Assembly (NCBI GenBank): GCA_916613615.1
Contig: OU744725.1
Coordinates: 51,889,575-51,953,574, forward strand
Source of the DNA: Steromphala cineraria
Taxonomy: Eukaryota; Mollusca; Gastropoda; Trochida; Trochidae
Direction of reading: 5' to 3'
DNA: 64,000 nt
Both the position numbers and the translations under genes were made by a program. Below, piece by piece: positions 39,758 through 52,225 of the stretch; the first letter of the stretch is position 1; each line of letters starts with the position of its first letter. Below the pieces are notes generated by a model that searched no databases, was not told where the DNA came from, and was given only the letters and a program-made list of their open reading frames with translations.

Positions 39758-42700
39758 TTATTCAATCTCGCCAAGTTGGAAAGATCTAAGTTTCAAAATG
39801 CCCTTGCTGGTAGCCTTGTCACCATAAACTATACTCTTGGCGAGGTCTGGCTTGTATTTCATAGCAGGAGGGGTTCGCCCATACGCTGCAGCGAGTTCAC
39901 GAAGATAGTGCGATGCGTTCCCACAACACAACCCAATGTACTGAACTCCGATCTTTCGGGCTTCCTCGGCGAACTGTCGCACTTCGGACCGGTTGCAGCT
40001 ATGGGCAAACAGATCCAATGGCATCGAGCGATTACCTGTTTAAAAGTAATACAGAGGAAGTTATATAGGGAGAGGCTTACCATTAAACCGATTCAAATAT
40101 TTAAAAAAACATGTTTGTTGTTATATATCTGGTGTTTGCTATTCAAATAAAGACAAAGACAACTGACACTTGATCCGTTCCATTTTACTGCAGACGATGG
40201 AGTGATAAAAACACAGACACGCATTCATACTGACATACTTCCGGTAGTGTTGTCTATACGACTTACTACAATATAACGCGTCTGGTATAGATACAACACC
40301 TTGTTTCTCTGAGAGAAAGTTTATTCAGTTAAAGGGCCACACCCCCATTGTACATCCAATAGTAAATATAGTGTAGACATACATAAGGGTACCATGATAC
40401 AAAGTAGACACATCACTGTAAGTTGATATTGATTAAACAGTTGAAAGAAAATTGTTTCTTTTTTGAATAACAATGGGTGATAAATAAAGTAAAAACGACC
40501 AGTGGTGTGTTCTGGTTTATGACATGATTCATATGACATTTCTTGTCCTTACCAAGTCCTTAAGGGTTCTTTGATATGTGAACGTCTAAGAGCAAAGTAT
40601 AGACAAACTTCTCCCGCAAGGGAATACTAGTTCCCCTGCCCATCACTCGTTAATGTAAGCCTTGATGCATTTCCCAAATCCGTGGTTCAGCACTTTAGGC
40701 TTTCAATTAGCAATTAGTCGTAGCTCCAAAATATTTTCGATTTCATGATCCAGTCGAGTTAGTGACTAATTGTTCGAATCCCCTTGAACAATATTTCAGT
40801 CGTAAGCAACATAACAAGTTTAGGTTCAGTACGCTAGGAAGCGGGCACAGGAAGGTTAGCTTAAATGCAGCGAGGCAAAATATAGTCAGTGGTTGAGTAA
40901 TGCTAGAGATGGGAGTTGGTTATGGCCTTGTTAAGATTGGACACTGCATGTCAAGTAAGGTTACCTTTGACTGGGTTGATAAGACTCTGGAAGGTTCGCT
41001 GTGTGTCGGTGGTGTGGAAGACAACCGGAAGAGCAGCTATAGGACCCTATGCAACATAAATCAACGGACAGTATCACTTCATAGCCGTTACACGTAATTT
41101 GAAGGGTCGTTTTTCACTGTTCGAATCATTGGAACAACTTTCTTTATTTCGGATGCAGTGTGAGTAACGAACGAGGAACAACGAAAAATGATACTTAAAG
41201 TGTGTGATATACTCGCCGAGGTTAAGAGTTGAGATTATTACTTGAATTGATAAATATCTGTAAAACTTACGATTTTTTTGTTATGCTGGCAACAACATCA
41301 ATATGAATAGTCTGGTCTGGTGTTTCCAGTAGGAATAAAGTGAGCATTTACACCAGGCTCATCTTCTTACGTAAAGCCTAAAACCCCAGTGTCCGAACTG
41401 TCAGTTTTATGCCTTGCTGGAGTAACTGGAGAGTAACAATCGACTGTAGGGGCGCAGATATCAGCACAAAAAAATTCAAGATTCACACTGGCGTTTAAGG
41501 CTTTGCGTAAGAAGATGCACAGGCGCTGATTTCAATTCTGTCACAACAGCGTTATGGTGGCCGCGAAGCTCCTAGTAACTTAGCAGATAGAATTTCGTTG
41601 AAGTCGAAGAATTATGTTTTTGAGGCGTACCCACCTTGCAAGTCTTCCTGACTTCTCTCAACAAGGGCAGCATGGTAGTTGGTCCTCGACCACAGTTGAG
41701 TCCGACCACTGCCGCCCCCGCCTCCTCCAACTTGCGTAACGCCAGGGGGAAGGGGACATCGTCCGTAGTCCGGTCAGGGAAGTAGGGCGAGAGAGTGACC
41801 ACGGCGGGAAGGCCTGGGCGCAGAAACGTTACGGACAATCTTAGAGTTGTTACAAGTTGTAGATTCCATGTATGCAATTCGAGGAATATGTTGAATATAG
41901 TTCGAAAGTTCTGTAGAGCATTTGCCGAAAAAGGAAATAAGCGTGGAAAACATATTTTTACGCAAGACACGTTAAGTACTTTAATCAGATATTGTTAGAC
42001 TTTAAGAGGGCTAAACAACAGAACGCATGGTTTTGAAGGCCTTGAATGTTACTTGTTGTACAGGGGTTTTACAACCTTTTCTAACTCACGGCCAGTCACG
42101 GATTCATTTGTTAGCATTTTTTTAAATATCAAAAACACACTTGATAGATGCATCATAAAACATCGACCTCCATATTCCTTAAACCTTAATTTCTGGGAAT
42201 TAAGTGCTACTACCTTTTCCATATTTCAGTATCGCCTCCAGAGCTAGTTCTGCCTCTCCATACGAAGGCAATGTCTCAGCTATGATGAAATCTGCTTGAC
42301 CTTTGACCGCAATCTCAACCTGTTCCTGAATGAGGCACAGTGGGAATTAATTATGACAAGAAAACAAAAGAACTCACTCGATTTTCAGTATTCTATTATT
42401 TTGTAAACACATAGTCAATTGCAACTGTCATATGTCTCAAGATAAACAAACTTCCATACTAAAGACTAGAAATAACAAAACATTTTCTGCAAGAGTTTCC
42501 TAAAAATAGACTTAAAAAAAGAAAGCACTGAGAAAGAATCCACTTAGTGTCCTAGTTGTGCAAAATGTTGAGGTTCTTTGATTAACAACACATGAAAATT
42601 TTTTTTCTTGGCGGATATCTATTTCCCTTGAATTTCTACAAATAATTTTCCTTTTTCTCGAAACGTTTGTGGTCCTGAACCGATGAGCATCAGAACGACT

Positions 42701-44842
42701 TTTTGGGAAACATTCATGACTTCTCAATCAAAGACATCATTCATGGCTGTGGGCTGAACGACTCACGGGAAGTCTCTTTAAATCTGTATCTTATTATAGT
42801 TAATATAAGTGTAGTTATCTTCACCCTACTTTGAATATTTCCTTGGCTTCCACGACTGTTTCTGGTATGTCAGGGTCAAACTTTCCCGTCATGCACAGAC
42901 TTCCGGCCATCAGAGTTCCCGTTCTGTCTGCGACATCTCGCGCGATTTTCAGAGCTGCGAGATTCATGGAGTCAAGTTCGTCTTCGCGTCCGATTGTAGC
43001 TAACTTAGCTCTGTGTCCGTAGTACTGAAATAAAATAAGGGAATATTCTGTATATCTATGACATTGGTAGATGAAAACCAACACGTCAGAAGTCACGCAA
43101 TTTGTTAAAGGGGCAGTAGCACGCTTTTAGGGCGAATATAAGGTGATGTCAGGAAAATGAAAATTAATTGTTCCAATTGAAAGACAACGTATTTAAACTA
43201 AATGGAGCATTAATAATTCAAATATATAACGTAAGTTTAACCATGCGATTCCTTTTTCTTACACAAAATGAATAAAAGGTGTTCACACAAAATGGCCGCC
43301 AATGGATTTTATGTGAATCTTCATACTTTATCCGCTGACTATGGATGATTGGCTTGTGTAATGAGCTTTTTGACACTGTCAAAATATTACATTTAGCATT
43401 AACTTGCAATTTTCAGTAAACATTTTAAAATATAAACTTATAACAAAACGTGCTACTGCCCCTTTAACATATTATGGATCATTGTATTTAATAAACTTAA
43501 AATTATGAATGCTGTGTCAAGTCTTACCAATCAATAATACCCTTCATCTTGTGTTACGTACTAGTTATTCATATCTTTAATACAGAATGGCTCCTGAAAC
43601 ACAAGGGTTGTATGGTCGTACGGGGGACTAAGACCTGGTTTTGGGCTTTGGTTTTGTACAACTCAAACCGTTGGTTTCAGGTTAACTGTATTATGAAGAT
43701 CAAGTTTTTGAAAACGAACCTTATGGACCAGGTGTAAAGGTTTTATCACAATTTGTTTCCTAATTATTCCAAAGTGGTAAATCTGGTACTTAAACCAGAT
43801 TTTGGACACGATATCGTTTCATTATTGCATTTTCGGTGCTGCAAAACATTGCAACCGTGAGAATTTTACGACGACGAATAGGCAATGCCAATACTTGTCA
43901 CAAGGAAAGCGAAAGTGGTGACGTTGCTGCTTTGCATTGTCGTTGTGTTGGACAGAGAGAGGTAGTTATTGCCCAGTATTTGACTTGATTAGTTTCACCA
44001 CTCTGTTTGCATTTAAAATAAAGAGAATGGTGTAAGAAATTAGTGTGTCAGGACATTTTATTTGTTGTTAATAATTTTTTTGTGAATTGTCAAAAGGTAA
44101 ATGATTGTATATCTACTAATGGTTATTGTTCTCGCATCATTGCACCTGATCACGTTACAAAAACAAAATTTGATTGGTGACTGAACAATATGACGATTTA
44201 TGCAGAGAGAGAGATAAGTATTCCGTAACTAATATATAATGCATATATTATTGTTTATTGTTTGAAAATATAAACAAATACAAAGGTAAAATATTTTTTA
44301 ATATATCTTCATGCAAAATTCTGTTATTTTCAGATGGTGATAATCCACAGTCTTAAACCCATGTTATGCTACACCCCTGGCAGGTTGCAAATTTCGACTC
44401 AAACTAGGGGATTTGACCAGGTTCAGCCTGTTCCCCATTCTTACCAATGCACTTAAAAGACAAAGTGACAAGAGTATAATGTCGAGTTTTCACCATTGCC
44501 TACATTATTGGATGTTTATTTCAAGTTAAATACACATTCGATTAGAAGCGGATTATTTTCAAAAGGTTAAATTTTAAACGTTCTTAAACAAAACAGTTTC
44601 CACAAACATGTGACAGCTTAAATCGTTACCATTAATGCTTCGACAACGTCACTTCCTGCATGTACAAATTCCTCGTAGAGACTGCGCACTGCTTCCGGTA
44701 CATCCAGAACGACTTCCGGTGTGTATGTTCCGATCTTCATGTAGCCTCTTCTCTCCAACTCAAAAGTGTATCCCTCCGCACAGATAACATCCTCACCTGT
44801 TCTTAGTCTCTCCAGCAAACCTCTGCCCTTGGTTACAGACAT
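39758..44842 (-). CDS. BHMT-like homocysteine S-methyltransferase, gene B
   Basis: Six exons: 44630-44842, 42830-43024, 42214-42325, 41635-41813, 40965-41046, 39758-40035. All splices are GT-AG and in phase, giving 1059 bases and 352 residues; exon 5 is one codon longer than in gene A. The zinc cysteines C214, C297 and C298 are kept. Exons and parts of introns are closely similar to gene A (for example the region upstream of exon 4: GTTACGGACA.TCTTA/CTAAG), so A and B come from a tandem duplication of the whole gene. The reaction expected from the family is methyl transfer to homocysteine. As in gene A, the betaine-contacting aromatic positions are F and T, so the donor is uncertain. Start is the ATG of MSVTKGRG. 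Intron 1 carries a family 1 MITE. Confidence 0.92.
41345..41520. repeat. Foldback repeat in intron 4 of gene B
   Basis: CATCTTCTTACGTAAAGCCT (41360) pairs with AGGCTTTGCGTAAGAAGATG (about 41496). The left arm continues CCCAGTGTCCGAACTGTCAG and TTTTATGCCTTGCTG, the same as in the longer foldback at 59886-60090. The two are members of one family placed in introns of two different BHMT-like genes. Confidence 0.7.
43105..43467. mobile_element. TTAA-type MITE, family 1, copy c (363 bp)
   Basis: Starts TTAAAGGGGCAGTAGCACGC and ends ACGTGCTACTGCCCCTTTAA, a near-perfect inverted repeat of about 19 bp with TTAA. Inserted in intron 1 of BHMT-like gene B, in opposite orientation to the copies at 3645 and 37161. 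Internal blocks GTGTTCACACAAAATGGCCG and TTTTGACACTGTCAAAATAT match the family in reverse. Confidence 0.93.
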
Positions 44843-45636
44843 AATGGCTTCGATGGTTACCCCAGGGAAGTCTCTCGCCTCGATATATATAAATTCAGCG
44901 AGTGAGTGATTAAGCTTGTGGACCCTAGCAATAGCAGGGTTATGTTCGCTTGACGTATGAATAGTTAACTATCGAGTTCATGTAACATCCCGTGGCGTTG
45001 AATGAATATGTTTTATCTCTGAACAGGGACCAACAGCCCTTTATACATTCAATTTGAAGCATGATGATAATGACATGGGGCGCCATGAATTTGAGAAATA
45101 TTCAACATACGTTGGTAATATATCAAGTTCTTTTAATTCTCATTGGATACATTGTTGTAGTCACTAAATAGTTATTCCGTTTCTTCATTCCTAAAATACT
45201 AAACATTTAACTTAACATTTCAACAACATCCGGATTACTAGAAGTTAACAGCTGAATAAATTTACAAAACAGGTATAGGAAGAAAGGATTCTTTGAACTG
45301 TGATAAAATTGACAGGTAATGCAGAAGCGATTTTAAGACCCTACATATACACAGGTAAAATGCAAAATGGACTAAATCACTCAGGGAGAGATAAATTATA
45401 TTATTAATGCATGATATGTCGCTGTTATTCGATTTAGTCTACGAAGAGTATCTAGCGCCATCTGTCTAAGTTAATTAACACTTGCGACGTCAGCCTATTG
45501 TTCTCTCGCTCCATAATTTTCCTGTAATGGAGCGTAACACTTTTTAGTCATTCACTTGATATTTCATATTCATTAGATTTTAAGTCCTGTTGAATAAGCA
45601 TTAATTTAAGTGTTATTTAAGTCAGGTAATTTCCTC

Positions 45637-45718
45637 GTAACTCTCAATTCCTTGAAAATAATTGGCTACGGCCCCTGGGGCCTCAGTTCCATTATTTTTA
45701 AGGAATTGAGAGTTACTC
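45637..45718. repeat. Near-perfect palindrome with GGCCCCTGGGGCC centre
   Basis: GTAACTCTCAATTCCTTGAA pairs with TTAAGGAATTGAGAGTTAC, followed inward by AATAAT..GG and its partner. The centre ACGGCCCCTGGGGCCTCAG is itself palindromic. Arms of about 28 bases make a strong hairpin. No coding content; the class is unknown. Confidence 0.75.
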
Positions 45719-46054
45719 AGACATTACCCTATATATGTCATGTACATTCTGTGTTCAGCAAACTTTCCATTAACAATCGTTATCTATTGTTAGTATCTTA
45801 AAGCAGGCGAAGGGTAGCTGACATCACGCTTGTCCTAATACTCGACCCTTTGAGGGTGGTTGGTGACCTAGAACATATACTGTTGAGCGACCTTAACGCA
45901 TATGTATAGTTTGCACCTTCAATTTGATAAACACTGGGTTGGACCTTCTGCGTTGTACAATGTGTGCGGGCTGGTGTTTGATTCAATTCAATATCTCGCC
46001 AGAATTTTTCAAATCTTGTTTTCAGATCAGCATCTATAACTAACTGAGATATTA

Positions 46055-46195
46055 CTTATAATGCAGAGGAATATATGGATGACAACTTCTTTGTTCATTG
46101 TATGAAACGTTTCGACACAGATCGAAACAAGAAGTTGTCATCCATATATTCCTCTGCATTATTGTCATTCCACCTTCTAAAATGCCTCTCAAAAA
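46055..46195. repeat. Hairpin-type repeat, copy 3
   Basis: AATGCAGAGGAATATATGGA and the following TGACAACTTCTT pair with AAGAAGTTGTCATCCATATA and TTCCTCTGCATT; the loop has CGTTTCGA and its partner. Arms are about 35 bases and nearly perfect. The tail TTGTCATTCCACCTTCTAAA, ATGCCTCTC equals the tail at 16150-16175. Confidence 0.8.
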
Positions 46196-47049
46196 GTTAT
46201 GAGATATTAGTATATACATGAGATAGAAGAGCTTTTCAGATCATCAGCCTGTACAGAGTAATATTAAGATCTTATGAAGCAGCCCAAACGAACTTGATTT
46301 ACTTGGCATCTATTTGATGATTTTAACAGCATCTTTCAGTTGATAACGGGGTAATTTATTTGTAGGCCACTCATTTAGAATCTCGTCAAAATTTTTAAAT
46401 CATTTTTTAAATGGATACTGATCGTGGATTATTTTGAACTCTTAGGAAAACGGTGAATGGAAAATAATTTCTTGTTCATATTATTCGGTTCGCCAAGCAT
46501 TTAATGTGGAACATCAGAAAGCAAAGAGTTATCTCGACTCTCGTTGTTTAAAAAAGGGAATGTAATATGACCTGTCAATTGTACTTATCGGTCAAGTCTT
46601 GTTTAATTGTCATTCTCAGTTTGGGATGTAAACTAAACTAAAATGAAACACTTGTTTATGAAACATAAGTGATTGATATTTGTATGATATTGTCATAATC
46701 TTCAACTACCATGTTATATTCTCATGCTTGTATCTGTTTCAGTTCGGATCAATCTAACTTATCCGACATGTAATACTTGCATTTGACGTTACTCGCGTCT
46801 TTGGGAAACTCGCGTAAACATTTAGTAGTTAGGTGCCGATGGACCTATACACGCTAATACATTCAACGTTTTGAACTCAACGGACTTTCATCCAAGAAAG
46901 ACATAACGCATATACATGTATTATACTCACATTTAATCGAATGGATTCTAAATAACATCTACGGCCATTCTACACGTGTCTCTCACTCTCTGTTCAAAAT
47001 CGCAATCTCTCTTACAATGGGTGGCTTTACAGGACCTTCTCCTATGCAT

Positions 47050-47232
47050 ATTCATTAATAACCAACCACAATTGTTTCTCATCTTAAACCATATGTGTTA
47101 TTCGTTAATAACCAACCACAATTGTTTCACATCTTAAACCATATGTGTTATTCATTAATAACCAACCACAATTGTTTCTCATCTGAAACCATATGTGTTA
47201 TTCATTAATAACCAACCACAATTGTTTCTAAT
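47050..47232. repeat. 60-bp tandem repeat, about three copies
   Basis: Exact 60-base period: TTCATTAATAACCAACCACA is followed by ATTGTTTCTCATCTTAAACC and ATATGTGTTA. Three full units and a partial fourth (ATTCATTAATAACC..ATTGTTTCTA) differ by only a few bases. It is a young local amplification. Confidence 0.9.
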
Positions 47233-48334
47233 ATTTTTTTCTTCACAAGCTTCTGACCATTTCTGTCTAACCAAACCGCAAAGGCTCGCCCTAAAATATT
47301 GATAAATAATAGACTAATAACATCATTAGAGTATTGCGTGCTATTAGCAAACCTGACTTACAGATTCTATTGGCTACAAAAGCGAGCAGTTTCTTCATTT
47401 ATCATGTAATTTCTCCCTATAACAATATAAATCGAGGTTGGACATTGAGCAACGATTATTGGAACTTAAAAACTGAAAATCAAAACTCTTTATCAAAAAG
47501 TTTGATATGATATGATATGAAATTACCAAGGACAGATAGCTTAGACGTCATAACCATATCTAACTTGACGCATATCAGTCAATCAGCTAATATCTGGAAG
47601 TTTCTCCAGAGAAAGAAGTTCAGAAGTTCCAGATAAAGTTTAAGTCTAGACAAATCAAGTAATACAAGAAAATACATTGATATCAAATTTCATTTCAAAT
47701 TGCAAACAAAGCATAATGGAATGATTTTGAAGAGAATGACGCATATTTATATTTTGATGTTTTGAACAACGCCTATCTCTCTCCTTATCTCCTTATCTCT
47801 TATTTAAGTTATATTGAAATTATGAACGTTTATAGTACATCATATTAAAGTCATTGTCTCAGTTTTGCAAGTCAACTATTTATGCACGCAAGACAAAATA
47901 TGATTATTTTCATCATACTGTGTTACGTCGGCTAATCTCCTGTTTTCAAGCACCTTGGGCGTAGAGTAAATCAAGTATACCTTTTTAGAGTCACGTCGTG
48001 ATTGCGATCTATTGAGAATATAGAATGCATCTTTTAAGCTCCTTTCTATAGAACGAGCTATTTTCATTACATTTCATCTGTGAAAAATCAATCTACTCTA
48101 CTTTTTCGAAGTGACTGTCTTAAGACAAAATGAAAGAGCGGGGTATATCGAGTGAACGCAAAACTCTGGATATGGTTGCAAACCTCACAGGAAGTTTGTT
48201 GCAAAGTTAATTTTCTCCGCTTGCATACACATTTTCCTGCCAATGCCAATGACTTTTATTTCCAAATAACTGAACAATTACTTTGGTCAACTATAAAACC
48301 TCTTATTGGTATGATTTGGCAATTATTAAGTAAA

Positions 48335-48418
48335 GAATAAACTCCTCAAACTCGCTTTAGTTGTTCACGAGGTTTAACCTCGTGCACAACTAATGACGAG
48401 TTTGAGGAGTCTATTCTA
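48335..48418. repeat. Nested palindrome
   Basis: AGAATAAACTCCTCAAACTC pairs with GAGTTTGAGGAGTCTATTCT, and within it AGTTGTTCACGAGGTT pairs with AACCTCGTGCACAACT. The result is an almost perfect hairpin of about 40-base arms. No flanking target duplication was identified. Confidence 0.8.
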
Positions 48419-49643
48419 CTTAAACCTAAATTCGAAACGGGTTTGAGTCAACGGACAACTTGCACGTGAAGCTCGCATTACACGTCCCTGTTTACTATTG
48501 ACGAGTTTTTATCTAATGACGACAAAGCAATCACGTGAGCTCAAAGTCATTTTCAACAGCTACGCTCAAGAACAACACCGTGACTGAATATGCCCCCCAA
48601 GAAAAATCATGTCATGCCATAAATGTGACATTTGTAAGTTGATGTTGGTTTCATTTACTAATATAATTTTGTTGTTTTGCTACTGTTCACTACTAACAGA
48701 ATCTTTGGAATAGAAGACTCTTTATGAAATTCTATTAGGTAGACGTGCAATTAGAAAATGTTGTTATTTTATGTCTTTTACTAAAAGCTGTTCACCACTC
48801 AAATAGGAATTGTAAGTCCTACACAATATCGTTACGAAAGGTAATCATGGATATAGAAAAACATGGTTTTTGGCGTGCATGTTTATGTTACTCAACGAAT
48901 AAGTTGAACGGATATATGTGTTGAAATAAAAAAATTTGTTTACAAGGCCTAGTGATGCGCAACATATATAATAATTTCCCACAAATCATCATATTTGCCA
49001 CACATTTAGAGATATGATATAGTCCATGTCAATACAGATTAAACAAACCTTCAGAGCAATTTGCACGGGATGCACGTGCGTTGTCACAGCAACTGTGAAA
49101 TTGACGTCAAAATCAACAAACGAATGTTTGAACGGTAAAATTTGCTTTTAGGTGAAATTATAAAAAAAACTGTTATTGGAAACCCCATGAGATTAAAACA
49201 GAAATCTTCATTTTTTTCACTTTTTTAAAAAACAAATTCTCTCCAAGGGTGTACCCATTCAACTGCAAACAACTCGTGGCACGTGCAGCACGTATTTCAG
49301 TTGAGGTGTAATCTGCACGTGCAACGCAAGGTGCGCGTGATTCTGACGTCTGCTTATTGACTATTGACGAGTAACAACCAAATATTGACTTTTTATCATA
49401 TACATTGACGATTTTCTCTTGGATATTGACGGGAATTAAAGAGCCCAACATACGACTATTGACGATTAATTTAGGTATAATCAGATATAACGAACGTTCA
49501 TTTGATTTATCATGCGGAAACAAACCCATCTATCTAATATTTACTTTTCAACTCTTTTCTAAAGGAAAAGGACAGAACTCTACATTGGGATGTTTCCAAA
49601 CAGACGTTAAGGATCTTTTTCTAAGAATTTCATTGGTCTTAAC

Positions 49644-49814
49644 AGTGTATAAAATAGACTGGAAACCTAGCCTGTCATGAAAATTATTTGGTCAAGTCCT
49701 TAGGGGAAAATAAAGAAAAAGTTTGAAAAGCAACCAGTCCTGACCAAAAAGTAGCCAGTCCTGACAGAAAGTAGCCAGTCAAGGACTGGTGGACGGGCTA
49801 TATTTTAAACACTG
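49644..49814. mobile_element. hAT-like MITE, copy 2 (171 bp)
   Basis: Ends AGTGTATAAAATAGAC and GCTATATTTTAAACACTG, flanked by a perfect 8-bp duplication GTCTTAAC (49636-49643 and 49815-49822). The interior repeats CCAGTCCTGAC three times and matches 12394-12552. No coding capacity. The perfect duplication supports a relatively recent transposition. Confidence 0.88.
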
Positions 49815-49822
49815 GTCTTAAC

Positions 49823-51219
49823 CCATTTATGAGAGTACAGTGAACTTATACATTTATCTCAAATCTCTATGAAAAGCTTTGAATCTCCCAATTCAAGTTT
49901 GAAAAGTGTTACTACGCAACATAATTATAAGCAATACAGAAAAAAATTCAAATAGCATTCCATTAAATATTCGTTGTTATACAATACTTCAGATCATTTT
50001 AGACCTTTTTGGTATTTATTCCCTGTTATGGGAACAAATAAATAAATTAGATTTGATAATGTACATAACAAAAATGTACACCTCTGATTTTGAACGATAG
50101 GGTATTTCATAAAGGGAATGAGATTGTACTATCATTATTTAACATGAATGGGCATTTCTCTGCAAATAAACACTATCTTTATAAGGTATGATAAAAAGCA
50201 ATGAATATTTCTTTTGTTATATTTGATCTCTAACGAAAGATTGACAATATTTTTATCTATCGCGCTATAAAGTTGACATTGTTGAAAATAGTTATAAAAT
50301 TCCTATTTTGTTTTCTCTCATGTCTGCATGTCTGCATATATAAAACAATATTTGAACTGTCTAATGTGATTTACTGAAAATTTTGGTTTGTTAAATGTGT
50401 AACAGCATACAGGCGAAATATATACTGAAGATAATCACAGTGGACTAACTAAACCTAATGCAAAGGCTTTGCTTTACACAAGTGAACTTAGTGAACTCCC
50501 AAATTGTTACATCACCTACCAAGAAAATAAGATGGCTGACACTTTTTGCTATCCTCACAATACAATATTATATTTGAGTACGCTAGTTTTTACACCTTGC
50601 TGCAAGGTTTTAAATTATTTTTACTTTCAAAGAATGTCTGCGTATTTGTACACTCAGTTTTTTAACTATGCTTTTCAAATGATTTTATTACGTGAAATGC
50701 GCAGATACGTTGCCTATCTGGAGCACAGTTTACAGAAAACACGTTACTGTACAACTTTACGACCAATATAAAGAAAATACCGAACAAAAACATATTTTTT
50801 ATAGCCAAAACTAATTTATGATATTATCATATAAACCTTGGTAAGCTTACGAGTGCATTCTAAAAAGTTAATCATTTATCAAATCAGCTGAGACATTAAA
50901 AGTAAATCTTCCGTCGTTAAGCTATCATTTAAATGGATCGAATTTATCAAATTTAACTGATTAGGAGCAATATCCTCCAAAACATGAACTGCTTACAATA
51001 TGTAATGTTATCTTTTATTATTTGAATTAATTAATCTCTTATCAACTGAGAAAAGGAAAACCAGATATAGTTAGTTAAAGAGATTGTTAGATTCATCTTA
51101 TTTCCTGTAAATGTGTTAACAATATGTGTCAATAATCAGATCAGTAATTGTTGACAAAATATAAACAATACTTATATGTTTCACTTGTCAAAATACGTTT
51201 ACCTTACATCTTGCTGAGA
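49823..51219. other. Nothing identified
   Basis: AT-rich, without exon-like or delimited repeat structure. A 100-codon frame at 50469-50771 on the + strand is present but has no recognisable domain and no support as a gene. Confidence 0.45.
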
Positions 51220-51234
51220 ATTCGATCTTCGTCC

Positions 51235-52190
51235 GTTGTTGTTAAACTTCTTCGGTAGCGGTAAACTAAGCGTACCCAGAGTGGCATCACAAGTTTCTCA
51301 ACTCGTGTCTCAGTGTAGGGAATTGCACGAACACTTCAAACTGTCTGATTATCCAGAAAAGAGCGGGCATCCATCCAGCGAGCTGTGCCGGTTGTTGTTG
51401 AACTTCTTCGATAGCGATGTACTAAACTTACCCAGGGTGAAATCACAAGGTTCTCAACTCGTGTCTCAGTGTAGGGCAGGAAACGAACCCTAAACACTGT
51501 CTGATTATCCAGAAAAGAGCGGGCATCCACCCATCCTGCGAGCTGCACCGGTTGTTGTTGAACTTCTTCGATAGTGGTGTACTAAACGTACCCACGGTGA
51601 CATCACAAGTTTCTCAACTCGTGTGGTGAATTGAACGAAAACTGCAAACTGTCTGATTATCCAGAAACGAGCGGGCATACAACGAGCTGCGCCGGTTGTT
51701 GTTGAACTTCTTCAATAGCGGTTAATTGAGCTTACCCAGGGTGTCATCACAAGTTTCTCAACTCGTGTCTCAATGTAGGGCAGGGAACGAACACTAAAAC
51801 TGTCTGATAAGCTAGCAAAGAGCAGGCATCCATCCATCCAGCGAGCTGCGCCGGTTGTTGTTGAACTTCTTCGATAGCGATCAACTGAGCTTACTCAGAG
51901 TGACATCACAAGTTTCTCAACTCGCGTCTCAGTGTTGAGACAGGGAACGAAAACTTCAAACTGTCTGATTATCCAGCAAAGGGCGGGCATCCAACAAGCT
52001 GCGTCGGTTGTTGTTGAACTTCATCGATAGCGGTCAACTGAACTTACCCAGGGTGACATCACAAGTTTCTCAACTCCTGTCTGAGTGTGAGACAAAGAAC
52101 GATAACTTCAAACTGTCTGATTATCAAGAAAAGAGCGGACATCCATCTATCCAGCGAGCTGCATCGGTTGTTGCTGAACATCTTCGTAAA
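51235..52190 (+). repeat. Minisatellite of about 156 bp, six units
   Basis: Units start with GTTGTTGTTGAACTTCTTCG at 51235, 51391, 51551, 51695, 51854, 52007 and, partial, 52167, a period of 144-160 bases. Each unit contains TTACCCAGGGTGACATCACA, AGTTTCTCAACTCGTGTCTC, AAACTGTCTGATTATCCAG and GAGCGGGCATCCATCCAGCG. Units differ by small gaps and about 10 percent substitutions. The array ends about 35 bases before the lectin start codon, so it occupies the place of the promoter or 5' UTR of that gene. Confidence 0.93.
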
Positions 52191-52225
52191 GACCAAGTGT
52201 CACTAGATATGATTCTTGTACAAAC

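Larger units (their letters stand above)
44843..51220. other. Intergenic between gene B and the lectin, repeats only
   Basis: No gene could be supported. The part next to 44842 should hold the gene B promoter. Delimited items at 45637-45718, 46055-46195, 47050-47232, 48335-48418 and 49644-49814 are listed separately. Open frames of 60-118 codons occur on both strands but have no domain similarity, splice context or codon bias that would set them apart. Confidence 0.5.

Noticed and set aside
39752..40150. 132-codon + strand frame over exon 6 of BHMT-like gene B, and its twin at 29476-29829
   Set aside because: Both are antisense to the methyltransferase exon and share sequence only because genes A and B do.
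47050..47232. CRISPR-like array
   Set aside because: The 60-base units are repeated whole with no variable spacers, and the host is a eukaryote.
50469..50771. 100-codon + strand frame as a gene
   Set aside because: No domain, no splice context, no codon bias distinct from the AT-rich surroundings.
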